From positions 62,001-126,000 of the forward strand of contig NZ_FZNP01000010.1 of the NCBI RefSeq assembly GCF_900188105.1: 64,000 nt of DNA, written 5' to 3'. This stretch comes from Actinomadura mexicana. Its GTDB lineage: Bacteria > Actinomycetota > Actinomycetes > Streptosporangiales > Streptosporangiaceae. The notes below the pieces were generated by a model. It searched no databases. It had not been told where the DNA came from and worked only from the letters and a program-made list of their open reading frames with translations. Below are positions 44,369 through 53,199 of the stretch, in pieces (within the stretch, counting starts at the first letter, position 1; every line of letters begins with the position of its first letter). The translations under genes and the position numbers were made by a program.

Positions 44369-46983
44369 CGGGTCCCCTCATCCCGGGCGTCGGACGCGCG
44401 TCCGCGCCGCCATCCCTGCTGTATCGACGCCATCAGCGAGCGTGCCTCCTCGGGCGAGCGTGCAACGGCCCCGGTCGCGGTTCCGCCGGCCGGCGGAGGC
44501 GACGGGGGCCTCTTGCGCAGTTGCGGGGCCAGGTTCCTCTGCCTGACGCGGCGAGGCAAACCGGCGTGGGTCCCCGCGGGCTGCCAGTCCTCACCGGCGT
44601 CCTCGGGGGTGTCCTCGTGGGTGTCCTCGTGGGTGTCCTCGTGGGCGGCGCCGGGACCCTCGGCCGCCGGCGCGTGGGCGTCGTCCGACCAGGGGTTCGG
44701 GGCGGGACTCTGCGGCGCGGCGGGCGCCGGCTGGTCCGGGACGCCCCACGGCCCCGCGGGCGCGGCGGGCACCGGATTCGCGGGAGGCGCCGCGGGTCCG
44801 GTGAGCGCGGGCAGCGCGGGCGGCGCCTCCAGGCGCCCGCCGGCGCCCTCCAGGTGCCCTGGAGCGTTCCGCCGCCACTCGTGCGGGTCGTCCACGGGAG
44901 GGGCGGCGAGCTCTCCGGGTGCGGCGGAGTCGCGGAGCGGAACGACCCCGTCGGAAACCGGCGCGGCCAAGAACGCCGGCTCCCGCTCCGGGGCGCCCTC
45001 GACGGGGGTCCCCGCCAGGGCGGCGGCCTCGTCGTGCGGCCCGTCCGCGGGCGGCGACACTCCGGCGGCCATCTCCTCGGCCGGCACCACCAGCTCGTGC
45101 GGGAAGAGGACGATCGCGGTGACACCGCCGTACGGGGACCGCTGGAGCGTCACGGTGACGTCGTGGCGGGCGGCCAGCCGCGCGACGACGAACAGCCCGA
45201 GCTGGTCGGTGTCGACCAGGTCGTACTCGGGCGGCTCGGCGAGCCGCCGGTTGGCCTCGGCGAGCTGCTCCGGCCGCACGCCGAGGCCGCGGTCCTCGAC
45301 CTCGACCGCGAACCCGGTGCCGACCCGCTCGGCCATCACCCGCACCTCGGTGTTGGGCGGGGAGAACGCCGCCGCGTTCTCGATCAGCTCGGCCAGCAGG
45401 TGCACCACGTCGGCGACGGCCGCGCCGACCAGGCCGTCCTCGGAGTCGGTCAGCACGGTCGCGCGGGTGTAGTCCTCGATCTCCGAGACGGCGGCGCGCA
45501 GCACGTCGGCGAAGCGCACCGGCCGCCGCCAGCCGCGCCCCGGCGTCGCGCCGGACAGGATGATCAGGCTCTCGGCGTGCCGCCGCATGCGGGTGGTGAG
45601 GTGGTCGATGCGGAACAGGTCTTCCAGGTCGTCGGCCTCGGCGCGGCTCTCCAGGCCGTCCAGCAGCGTCAGCTGGCGGTGCAGGAGCGACTGGTTGCGG
45701 CGGGCGATGTTGAGGAAGATGCGGCTGACGCCCGCGCGCAGCTCGGCCTGGCCGACGGCGGCGTCGACGGCGGTCCGCTGCACCTTGGCGAACGCCTCGG
45801 CGAGCCGGGCGACCTCGGCGGTGCGGCCGGCGTCCAGGGGCGGGGCCTCCGCGGCGACGTCCACGCTCTCGTTGCGGCCGAGCCGCTCGACGATGCCGGG
45901 CAGCCGCTGCTCGGCCAGTTCCTCGGCCGACCCGCGCAGCCCGACCAGCTCGCGGACGAACCCGCGCGCGAACCGCAGCGACAGCAGCACCGACAGCAGG
46001 ATGGACAGCAGGCCGAGGCCGCCGACGGCGGCGAGCCTGAGGTAGGCCTCGCGGCCGAGGTCGTCGGCGTGCTCCCCGGCGCGCCTGGAGTTGCCGAGCA
46101 CCATCGTGTTGACCGACAGCACGAGCGGCTGCGCCGTCCGCTGCCACTCCACGGGCTGGACGGGGATCGGCCGGCGCGGGTCGGCGTCGGCGATCCGGTC
46201 CTCCATCGCCTTGAACGCCTGGTACTGCGGGGACGCGAAGACCTGCGCGGTGCCGGTCCGGTAGACCACCGGGTCGAGCAGCGAGCGCTGCTTGGTCCAT
46301 TGCCAGCGCTGCTCGCCGACCATTTCCACGAACAGCCGGTGCTCGGCCGCCGTCATCCGGCCCTTGGTGATGAACGCGCCTGCGACCAGCGCGTTCTCGC
46401 GCTGGAGCAGCTCCATGCCGCGGCCGGCGTGCCGGGTGGACTGCGTCCAGTCGTAGAGCGCGGAGTCGTCGATGGCCACGAGGCTGTCGTAGAGCCGGTG
46501 CATGTTGTCGACCATCGTGCCGTATCCGTTGACCGCGGCCAACCGGTCGACGGACCGGGCGTCGACCGCCGCGCGCAGCCCGCCCAGCCCGCCGAGCGCC
46601 CGCAGGACCTCGGCGACGCGGGACTCCATCTCGGCGTTGGTCGCGCTGCGTGCGGCGGCGGAGGTGGCCTTGCGGCGGAAGTTCTCGACGGCCGCGTCGG
46701 CGCGCGAGCGCTGCGACAGCAGGGCGGCGGAGGTTCCGCCCGCGCTCTTGCGCGGGGTGCTGAGGAACACCGCCGAGGCCAGCCGCTCCTTGCCCAGCTC
46801 CACCAGGACGCCCTGGCCGCTCGGCGCGAACTCGCGGTCGAGCGTGTGGTACCGGCGCTGGGCGAGCGCGTCGCGGCCGGTGAAGATCGCGGCGTATCCC
46901 CAGAGCGCGCCGAGCGAGAGCAGCGGCACGAGCAGCAGCGCGGTGACCTTCGAGCGGATCGACCGCCTACGGGGGGATTTCAT
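44365..46983 (-). CDS. Conservon 2 sensor histidine-kinase-like protein (CvnA type)
   Basis: An 872-aa protein. Transmembrane helices near residues 13-33 and about 315-335 enclose a NIT-like sensing domain. The HAMP-like and HATPase region has LLHRQLTLLD, HLLAELIENAAAFSPP, EDRGLGVRPE and GLFVVARLAAR. The C-terminal 200 residues are disordered and include four HED(T) units coded by a 12-bp DNA repeat. GAGG precedes the ATG. It senses an unknown envelope or extracellular cue and signals through the Roadblock/GTPase pair. Confidence 0.88.
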   Translation of the reverse strand: MKSPRRRSIRSKVTALLLVPLLSLGALWGYAAIFTGRDALAQRRYHTLDREFAPSGQGVLVELGKERLASAVFLSTPRKSAGGTSAALLSQRSRADAAVENFRRKATSAAARSATNAEMESRVAEVLRALGGLGGLRAAVDARSVDRLAAVNGYGTMVDNMHRLYDSLVAIDDSALYDWTQSTRHAGRGMELLQRENALVAGAFITKGRMTAAEHRLFVEMVGEQRWQWTKQRSLLDPVVYRTGTAQVFASPQYQAFKAMEDRIADADPRRPIPVQPVEWQRTAQPLVLSVNTMVLGNSRRAGEHADDLGREAYLRLAAVGGLGLLSILLSVLLSLRFARGFVRELVGLRGSAEELAEQRLPGIVERLGRNESVDVAAEAPPLDAGRTAEVARLAEAFAKVQRTAVDAAVGQAELRAGVSRIFLNIARRNQSLLHRQLTLLDGLESRAEADDLEDLFRIDHLTTRMRRHAESLIILSGATPGRGWRRPVRFADVLRAAVSEIEDYTRATVLTDSEDGLVGAAVADVVHLLAELIENAAAFSPPNTEVRVMAERVGTGFAVEVEDRGLGVRPEQLAEANRRLAEPPEYDLVDTDQLGLFVVARLAARHDVTVTLQRSPYGGVTAIVLFPHELVVPAEEMAAGVSPPADGPHDEAAALAGTPVEGAPEREPAFLAAPVSDGVVPLRDSAAPGELAAPPVDDPHEWRRNAPGHLEGAGGRLEAPPALPALTGPAAPPANPVPAAPAGPWGVPDQPAPAAPQSPAPNPWSDDAHAPAAEGPGAAHEDTHEDTHEDTPEDAGEDWQPAGTHAGLPRRVRQRNLAPQLRKRPPSPPPAGGTATGAVARSPEEARSLMASIQQGWRRGRASDARDEGTR
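44609..44644 (-). repeat. 12-bp microsatellite in conservon-2 kinase
   Basis: Three perfect tandem copies of GTGTCCTCGTGG plus a diverged fourth. They code for repeated His-Glu-Asp-Thr in the disordered tail, keep frame, and could vary in number. Confidence 0.75.
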
Positions 46984-47323
46984 GTGACCTCGAACGTTCC
47001 GGCACGGAGGGCCCCTGGATCATAAAGGCCGCCCGCGACGCTCCCGCAACCCCTTTGACGGCATTCGGCCGCATTGCCGCAATTCCTTGCCACCTGCGGC
47101 GATGTGCGAAGGCAAGACGATCTTGTTGAACCCGACGCAAGCGGATAGCGGCAAATCCGGACAATTTGCTTCATTTCCCCCTGTCGCTCCGCGACAATGC
47201 GCCATACTCTGCTTCTTCACCACCGCTCGCGCCGCGACCGGTCCGGGAAGGAGATCCACGATTCCTACAGGCAACGACGACGGCCGGGCCGGGAGGACGG
47301 CTCCCGGGCCGGAGGGCGTTACG
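46984..47323. other. Divergent regulatory region between conservon 2 and CbiX-like gene
   Basis: A 340-bp stretch, AT-richer than its surroundings in 47060-47200. It contains the palindrome TGTCGC-TCC-GCGACA (47182-47196) and must hold the promoters of both units. No clear -35/-10 pair or gene could be assigned. Confidence 0.4.
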
Positions 47324-48175
47324 ATGCCCGCCGTGAGTCCCGAAAGCCAGGCATCCGAGGCATTGCCGTCGCGACGGCGCCGCACACCCCGCGGCGGCCG
47401 CCACCGTGGCGACGAGTCCTTCCTGCTGCCCCCCGGATCCCCCACGCTCGTCCTCGCCGTCCCCGGACCCGCCCGGCGGGCCGGCACCGACCTCGCCACC
47501 GAGCTCGCCCGGCTCGTCGAGCTCGAGCACACCGGGCAGCCCGCCCACGTCGGGCACCTGGAGGGCGACGAGGCGAGCCTGCACGCCGTGCTCGCCGGGA
47601 TCCGGCAGCAGGGCGACGAGCTCGCGGCCGTGGTGGTGCCGCTGTCCACCGGGCCCGACCCGGCGCTTGACGCCGCCGTGCGCGCCGCCGTGGCGGCCTC
47701 GCCCGTGCGCACCGTCGCCGCCGAGCCGCTCGGCCCGCACCCGCTCATCGCCGAGGCGCTGCACGACCGGCTCGCCGACGCGGGGCTCGCCCGCGCCGAC
47801 CGGATCAGGCTGATGACGATGGTGACGGCCGCGTCCGGTGTGATCGTCGCCACTCCGGGCGACGCGGCGGCCGTCCGGCAGGCCGAGGTCACCGGCGTGC
47901 TCCTGGCCTCGCGGCTCGCGGCCCCCGTCTTCACCGCCTCGCTGAACGACGAGGCGTCGGTGAAGGCCGCCTACGAGCAACTGCGCGCCGCCGGCGCGGC
48001 GTCCATCGCCGTCGCCCCGCACGTGATCGGGCCCGAGCCGGAGGCGGCGCTGATCTCCGCGGCCGCCGCCACCGTGGGCTCCGCCCACTCCGCGCCCCTG
48101 GGCGCCCACCCGGCCCTGGCCCGCCTGACCGCCCTCCGCTACGTCGAGGCCCTCTCCACCGCACTCGCCGACTAG
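47324..48175 (+). CDS. Sirohydrochlorin chelatase/CbiX-like protein
   Basis: A 283-aa protein resembling the CbiX/SirB chelatase fold: PTLVLAVPGPARRAG at the first strand, VVVPLSTGPDPALDAAVRAAV, EPLGPHPLIAEALHDRL, and VAPHVIGPE in the second half. The usual N-terminal metal-site His in AHGSR is replaced (VPGPA), so chelatase activity is doubtful. ATG 47324 with GGAGGG upstream is preferred; an extension to 47087 runs through the promoter. A strong hairpin follows the stop. Confidence 0.65.
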   Translation: MPAVSPESQASEALPSRRRRTPRGGRHRGDESFLLPPGSPTLVLAVPGPARRAGTDLATELARLVELEHTGQPAHVGHLEGDEASLHAVLAGIRQQGDELAAVVVPLSTGPDPALDAAVRAAVAASPVRTVAAEPLGPHPLIAEALHDRLADAGLARADRIRLMTMVTAASGVIVATPGDAAAVRQAEVTGVLLASRLAAPVFTASLNDEASVKAAYEQLRAAGAASIAVAPHVIGPEPEAALISAAAATVGSAHSAPLGAHPALARLTALRYVEALSTALAD

Positions 48176-48198
48176 CCCAAGGGGGACACCCCCTTGGG
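48176..48198. terminator. Hairpin after CbiX-like gene
   Basis: CCCAAGGGGG-ACA-CCCCCTTGGG, perfect 10-bp arms, starting 1 bp after the stop codon. Confidence 0.75.
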
Positions 48199-48249
48199 CC
48201 GGTCCCGGCGTCTCGTTCGCTTGGGGGCGCCCCTCCGGCAAGGGCGGCC

Positions 48250-48371
48250 GACCGTCGTCCTCCGCTTCGCTCCGGACGCCGGTCAGCACCCCTTTGGGGG
48301 GGCGACCCCCCAAACCCCCCGGCAAGAGCCGCAGACCGTCGTCCTCCGCTTCGCTCCGGACGCCGGTCAGC
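48250..48371 (-). repeat. 38-bp direct repeat pair ending at the echA stop codon, with intervening hairpin
   Basis: Copies at 48250-48287 and 48334-48371 are identical. Read toward decreasing coordinates the repeat is GC-TGA-CCGGCGTCC-GGAGCGAAGC and onward; in the second copy the TGA is the stop codon of the enoyl-CoA hydratase. A similar TGA-led sequence follows the stop at 58015. Between the copies lies a TTTGGGGGG/CCCCCCAAA hairpin (48293-48314). Confidence 0.7.
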
Positions 48372-49164
48372 GATTCTTGAATTCGGGGCGGCGCTTCTCC
48401 AGCGTGGCCGCCATTCCCTCGGCGAGGTCCTCGCTGAAGAAGGCCAGGGTCTGCACGGCCGTCTCCGCCATGAGCTGCCGGCGCAGGCCGGGGACGTCCA
48501 GGGAGGCGTTGAGCAGTTCCTTCGTGCGGCTCAGGCCGTAGGGGGACCTGCCGAGCAGCTCGTCGGCGAGGGCCTGCGCGGCGGCCAGGTCCCCGCCCTC
48601 GGGGGCGGTCTCGGTGACCAGGCCGAGAGCGTCGGCGCGCGCCGCGTCCAGGCGCTGCGCCCGGTAGCAGATCTCCGCGGCCTTCGCCGGCCCGACCAGG
48701 CGCGGCAGCAGCCAGGACAGGCCGCAGTCGCCGGCCGACAGCCCGAGGTCGACGAACGGCACGACGAAGCGGGTCGTCGGGTCGGCGACCCGCAGGTCGC
48801 AGGCCAGCGCCCAGGACACGCCCATGCCCGCGACCGGGCCGTGCAGCGCCGCGATCACCGGCTGCGGGATCTCCCGCAGCCGCGCGGTGACCTCGCCGCC
48901 CCGCGCGATGCCCCGGTAGAGCCGCTGGACGCGGCCCTCGCCGTCCGCGCCGCCCGGGTCGCCGCCCTGCAGGTCCATGCCCGAGCAGAAGCCGCGGCCC
49001 GCGCCGGTCAGCACGACCACCCGGATGGACGGGTCGCGCATCAGCCCGTTGAGGACGTCCAGCATCTCCTCGGTCAGCGCGCCGTCGACCGCGTTCAGGC
49101 GCTCCGGGCGGGACAGGGTGATCGTGAGCACCCCGTCCCGCCGGTCGAGCTCGATCCCGGTCAA
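48367..49164 (-). CDS. Enoyl-CoA hydratase/isomerase
   Basis: A 265-aa crotonase-fold enzyme. It has ITLSRPERLNAV at the N-terminus, GRGFCSGMDLQGG for the first oxyanion segment, and GPVAGMGVSWALACDLRVA for the second. VDLGLSAGDCGLSWLLPRLVG shows the usual glutamates replaced, so the exact reaction (hydratase or isomerase) is uncertain. The start is TTG 49164, 4 bp after the SDR stop, implying coupling. With the SDR it forms a two-gene beta-oxidation-like operon. Confidence 0.8.
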   Translation of the reverse strand: MTGIELDRRDGVLTITLSRPERLNAVDGALTEEMLDVLNGLMRDPSIRVVVLTGAGRGFCSGMDLQGGDPGGADGEGRVQRLYRGIARGGEVTARLREIPQPVIAALHGPVAGMGVSWALACDLRVADPTTRFVVPFVDLGLSAGDCGLSWLLPRLVGPAKAAEICYRAQRLDAARADALGLVTETAPEGGDLAAAQALADELLGRSPYGLSRTKELLNASLDVPGLRRQLMAETAVQTLAFFSEDLAEGMAATLEKRRPEFKNR

Positions 49165-49168
49165 CGGC

Positions 49169-50071
49169 TCAGGACGTGAGCTGCTGGATCAACGGGCCCA
49201 TCTGCTCGCCCACGTTGCCGAACACGGTCAGCGGCTCGGCCGCCCCGATCGCCGCCCAGTTGTCCCGGACGTCCTCGACCGACAGCGTCTCCTTCTGCCC
49301 GTAGCCGGGGCCCTCCGCCACGAAGATCTTCGCGATCCGGCCGCCGCCGACCGTGTAGACCTGGCCGGAGTCCTCGTTGGAGTCGTGCACGAGGTAGGCC
49401 ACGAGCGGGGTGACCTGCTCGACGCCGAGCTTGTCGGCGAAGTCGGCGGGCAGCAGGTCCTCGGTCATCCGGGTCCAGGCGACCGGGGCGATCGCGTTGG
49501 CCTTGATGTTGTACTTGGCGCCCTCCTGGGCGAGGGTCTTGGTGAACCCGACGAGGCCCATCTTGGCCGTGGAGTAGTTGGCCTGGCCGAAGTTGCCGAA
49601 CAGGCCCGCGGGCGAGGACGTGTTCACGATCCGGCCGTAGCCCTGCTCGCGCAGGTGCGGCCAGGCGGCGCTGGAGACCAGGAACGAGCCGCGCAGGTGG
49701 ACGGCGATGACCGAGTCGAACTCCTCGACCGACATGTTCTTGAACGACCTGTCGCGCAGGATGCCCGCGTTGTTGACGACGATGTCGACCTTGCCGAACG
49801 CGTCCAGCGCGGTCTTCACGATCGCCTGCGCGCCCTCGGGGGTGGCGACGTTGTCGGGGTTCGCGACGGCCTCGCCGCCGTTCTTCTTGATCTCGTCCAC
49901 GACCTCCTGGGCGGGGCCGGCGGAGGCGCCGGCACCGGACCGGTCACCGCCGAGGTCGTTGACGACGACCTTGGCGCCGCGCGCGGCGAGCTCCAGCGCG
50001 TGCTGCCGGCCGAGGCCGTGGCCAGCCCCGGTCACGACCGCCACGCGGCCGTCGTAGCGCAGTTCCGACAT
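49169..50071 (-). CDS. SDR, HSD17B4-like 3-hydroxyacyl-CoA dehydrogenase
   Basis: A 300-aa SDR. The cofactor loop is TGAGHGLGRQHAL, then NNAGILRDRSFKNM, and the active site is NTSSPAGLFGNFGQANYSTAK. The sequence resembles the dehydrogenase domain of peroxisomal multifunctional enzyme type 2 (17-beta-HSD type 4), which oxidises 3-hydroxyacyl-CoA and steroid substrates. ATG 50071 is chosen over GTG 50116 because it lies at the conserved SDR start. It is coupled to the hydratase downstream. A dyad and a 10-bp palindrome lie in its promoter. Confidence 0.85.
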   Translation of the reverse strand: MSELRYDGRVAVVTGAGHGLGRQHALELAARGAKVVVNDLGGDRSGAGASAGPAQEVVDEIKKNGGEAVANPDNVATPEGAQAIVKTALDAFGKVDIVVNNAGILRDRSFKNMSVEEFDSVIAVHLRGSFLVSSAAWPHLREQGYGRIVNTSSPAGLFGNFGQANYSTAKMGLVGFTKTLAQEGAKYNIKANAIAPVAWTRMTEDLLPADFADKLGVEQVTPLVAYLVHDSNEDSGQVYTVGGGRIAKIFVAEGPGYGQKETLSVEDVRDNWAAIGAAEPLTVFGNVGEQMGPLIQQLTS

Positions 50072-50107
50072 CTCGTGTCTCCTCACATCGCACCGACTAC
50101 GCCCCCA

Positions 50108-50140
50108 GGTAACCATCTAGGGGTTACCCAGTGGTACCAC
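50108..50140. promoter_or_regulatory. Inverted repeat and palindrome upstream of SDR-echA operon
   Basis: GGTAACC-N7-GGTTACC (50108-50128) is followed by the perfect palindrome GTGGTACCAC (50131-50140). Both lie in the 246-bp gap before the divergent oxidoreductase gene. They do not match the KstR consensus, so another regulator is likely. Confidence 0.4.
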
Positions 50141-50317
50141 TAAACCGAATCCCGCTCGGCCGCGACCCCCGGGGTTCCTTCCCGGCTGGACGCCGGGGCA
50201 GTCCTGCGTACGATGGGACGCGGGGGGAAGTTGCGCCGATCACCGCAATTCACCCCGCCCCCGCCGCGTAGTCTCCTCACCCGTCGACGTCCCGACGAGC
50301 AACGGAGGTCCCGTGCG

Positions 50318-51382
50318 ATGAGCCTCGACACCGGGCCCGCGTCCGGCCGCCGCTACCGCGTGGTGCAGTGGGCGACGGGCGCGCTCGGGCGCAGCGCGAT
50401 CCGCGGCGTCCTGGACCGCGACGACATGGAACTCGCCGGCGCGTGGGTGCACACCCCGGCCAAGGTCGGCGCCGACGCCGGCACGCTCGCGGGACGCGAC
50501 CCGGTCGGCGTCCTCGCGACCGGCGACCTCGGCGAGATCCTCGATCTGGAGGCCGACTGCGTCCTCTACGCCCCGAGCCCCAGGCACGACCGGTTCGCCG
50601 AGCTGGACACGATCTGCGCGCTGCTGGCGTCCGGCAAGAACCTGGTCTCCCTCACCGGGATGGTCTACCCGCAGGCGCACGGCCCGCTCTTCGTGAACGA
50701 GCTGGAGCAGGCGTGCAAGCGGGGCGGTGTGTCGGTGCACGGCAGCGGCGTCAGCCACGGCTTCATGGCCGACGTGATGCCGCTGGTGCTGTCGCGGCTC
50801 TCGCGCCGGATCACCCACGTCTACGCCCGTGAGTGCTCCGACTTCGCCCGGCACCCGTCCTGGCGGATGGTCCACGACATGCTCGGCTTCGGCAAGGACG
50901 AGGAGGCGTACCTGCGCGCGCTGCGCCCCAGCCGCGCCGCGATGCGGACGCTGTTCTCCGAGAGCCTGCACCTGGTCGCCGCCGGGCTCGGCGTCGACCT
51001 CGACGAGATCGACGTGGACGTCGACCACCGGCTGGCCCGCGCCGACCTCGCCACCGCCGCCGGGCCGGTCCCGCGCGGCACGGTCGCCGCGGCCCGCTGG
51101 ACGTTCAGCGGCCTCGCCGCGGGCCGGCCCGTGATCACCATCGAGATCGTGCACAAGGCCGACGCCGCGCGGATGCCCGACGAGTGGGGGCGGCCCGGGT
51201 ACTCGCTGCGCGTGGACGGCCGGCCGGCGCTCACGCTGTCGGCCGGCGAGGAGTGGGTCTCCGACGCGATCTCCGCCGCGTCCGCGCACGCGCTGAACTC
51301 CGTCCCGGCCGTGTGCGGCGCCGACCCCGGCATCCGCACCTACCTGGACCTGCCGATGATCAGCGGCCGGATGCACCTCTAG
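50318..51382 (+). CDS. DapB-like NAD(P)H-dependent oxidoreductase
   Basis: A 354-aa protein with an N-terminal Rossmann fold (VVQWATGALGRSAIRGVL) and a dihydrodipicolinate-reductase-like C-terminal domain. It groups by motif with 2,4-diaminopentanoate dehydrogenase-type and related NAD(P)H-dependent amine dehydrogenase families rather than true DapB. ATG 50318 has ACGGAGG upstream. It is divergent from the SDR/hydratase operon. The substrate is unknown. Confidence 0.7.
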   Translation: MSLDTGPASGRRYRVVQWATGALGRSAIRGVLDRDDMELAGAWVHTPAKVGADAGTLAGRDPVGVLATGDLGEILDLEADCVLYAPSPRHDRFAELDTICALLASGKNLVSLTGMVYPQAHGPLFVNELEQACKRGGVSVHGSGVSHGFMADVMPLVLSRLSRRITHVYARECSDFARHPSWRMVHDMLGFGKDEEAYLRALRPSRAAMRTLFSESLHLVAAGLGVDLDEIDVDVDHRLARADLATAAGPVPRGTVAAARWTFSGLAAGRPVITIEIVHKADAARMPDEWGRPGYSLRVDGRPALTLSAGEEWVSDAISAASAHALNSVPAVCGADPGIRTYLDLPMISGRMHL

Positions 51383-51394
51383 GGACCGCCGCCG

Positions 51395-52078
51395 TCAGGA
51401 CGGCAGCGTCGGCGCCGACTCGCCCTCCTGCGCGGAGACGTGGTCGGCGGCCTGGGCCTCGGCCTCCTCGCGGCCCTCGCGGCGGTGCTTGCGGACGCTC
51501 CACACCACCAGCGCGACGACGGCCGCGACCGCGAGGCCGATCGCCAGGCCCCGGCCCGCGAGCTTGGCCGCGTGCTCGAACGCCGTGCCCGCGAAGAAGC
51601 CGCCGAGCGTGAACGTCACCACCCAGGTGACGCCGCCGATGACGTTGAAGAGCAGGAACTTCGGATACGGCAGCCGCGAACTGCCCGCGAGCGCCGGCAT
51701 GAGCGCCCGCAGCAGCGCCGTGAACCGTCCGATGAACACCGCGAACGCGCCCCGGCGGCGGATCAGGTCCTGCGCGGCCGCGACCTTCCCCCGGTGTCTT
51801 CGCATCATGTTGACGTCCAGCAGCCGCGGTCCGTACCTGCGGCCGATCTCATAACCGACCGAGTCGCCGGCGACGGCGGCGACCACCGCGACGACCAGCA
51901 GCAGCGGCAGCGACAGCACGTGCTGGCTGGCGAGGACGCCGCCGACCACGATCGCGGTCTCGCCCGGGAACACGAAGCCGACGAACAGCGCGGCCTCCGC
52001 GAACACCAGCGCCGCGATGATCAGATAGATCATCGCCGGTGGCAGGCCGTCCACCAGGGCGTTGAATTGCTCGAGCAT
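51395..52078 (-). CDS. DedA-family membrane protein
   Basis: A 227-aa protein with about five transmembrane segments. The DedA/VTT motifs are visible: FVFPGETAIVVGG, GDSVGYEIGRRYG, and IGRFTALLRALMPALAG containing the conserved Arg. The C-terminal 40 residues are polar and acidic. The family transports or scrambles undecaprenyl phosphate or other lipids and affects membrane potential and drug resistance. It is convergent with the DapB-like gene, only 12 bp apart. Confidence 0.85.
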   Translation of the reverse strand: MLEQFNALVDGLPPAMIYLIIAALVFAEAALFVGFVFPGETAIVVGGVLASQHVLSLPLLLVVAVVAAVAGDSVGYEIGRRYGPRLLDVNMMRRHRGKVAAAQDLIRRRGAFAVFIGRFTALLRALMPALAGSSRLPYPKFLLFNVIGGVTWVVTFTLGGFFAGTAFEHAAKLAGRGLAIGLAVAAVVALVVWSVRKHRREGREEAEAQAADHVSAQEGESAPTLPS

Positions 52079-52230
52079 GGACCCCCGCCGCCTCGTCGAT
52101 CCGCCGGTCGGCCGTCACGGCCGTTTCACACTGGATACCGACGGTTATGGTAGCCGCGAGGTTCCCGTACCCGGATCGGTCGCAAGGGCCAACCTCCGGT
52201 CGGCCTCACCTACTTCAGAGGGAGACGGGC

Positions 52231-53139
52231 ATGAGCGTGCAGGAGGTCGAGGGAGGCCGGTTCGTCCGGCAGGCGAACCGGTTCACCGAGCGGATCACGG
52301 CGGACGGGTCGAGCGGCCTCGCCGCCGAGCCCGGGCGGTACCGGCTCTTCGTCTCCTACGCGTGCCCGTGGGCGCACCGCACCCTGATCGTGCGCCGGCT
52401 CCTCGGCTTGGAGGACGCGATCGGCGTCGGGGTCGTCGACCCCATCCGGGACGAGCGGGGCTGGCGGTTCCCCGACCGCGACCCGGTGACCGGCGCCGTC
52501 TTCCTCTCCGAGCTGTACCTGTCCACCGACCCGGCGTTCCAGGGCCGCTACACCGTGCCCTGCGTCTGGGACACCGAGACCGAGCGCCTGGTCACCAACG
52601 ACTTCCCGACCATCACCACGATGTTCGAGACGGAGTTCACCGCCCACCACCGCCCCGGCGCGCCCGACCTGTACCCCGAGGCGCTGCGGCCCGAGATCGA
52701 CGAGCTGAACGAGCTCGTCTACCAGACCGTCAACAACGGCGTGTACAAGGCCGGCTTCGCCACCTCGCAGGGCGCCTACGAGGAGGCCTTCGACGCCCTC
52801 TTCGACACCCTCGGCCGGCTGGAGGAGCGGCTGTCCACCCGGCGCTACCTGTTCGGCGACGAGATCACCGAGGCGGACGTCCGGCTGTACCCGACGCTCG
52901 CCCGCTTCGACGCCGTCTACCACGGCCACTTCAAGTGCAACCTGCGGCGCCTCGCCGACTTCGAGAACCTGTGGGGCTACGCCCGCGACCTGTACTCGAT
53001 CCCGGCGTTCGGCGAGACCACGGACTTCGACCACATCAAGCGGCACTACTACGTGACCCAGCGGAACATCAACCCGTCCGGCGTCGTCGCCAAGGGCCCG
53101 CTCGTGGACTGGACCCTGCCGCACGACCGGGGACGTTGA
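52231..53139 (+). CDS. S-glutathionyl-hydroquinone-reductase-like thiol transferase
   Basis: A 302-aa GST-superfamily protein with YACPWAHRT, the catalytic Cys motif of Xi-class glutathionyl-hydroquinone reductases, then NDFPTITTMFETEF and a helical C-terminal domain ending near HIKRHYY. Actinomycetes make mycothiol instead of glutathione, so the physiological thiol adduct is probably mycothiol (inference). ATG 52231 with GAGGGAGA upstream is preferred over 52147. Confidence 0.85.
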   Translation: MSVQEVEGGRFVRQANRFTERITADGSSGLAAEPGRYRLFVSYACPWAHRTLIVRRLLGLEDAIGVGVVDPIRDERGWRFPDRDPVTGAVFLSELYLSTDPAFQGRYTVPCVWDTETERLVTNDFPTITTMFETEFTAHHRPGAPDLYPEALRPEIDELNELVYQTVNNGVYKAGFATSQGAYEEAFDALFDTLGRLEERLSTRRYLFGDEITEADVRLYPTLARFDAVYHGHFKCNLRRLADFENLWGYARDLYSIPAFGETTDFDHIKRHYYVTQRNINPSGVVAKGPLVDWTLPHDRGR

Positions 53140-53199
53140 CCGCGTCTCCCTCGTTATGCTGGCGCACCTCCAGTAATCCGCACGAGAGGCACGACCCCC

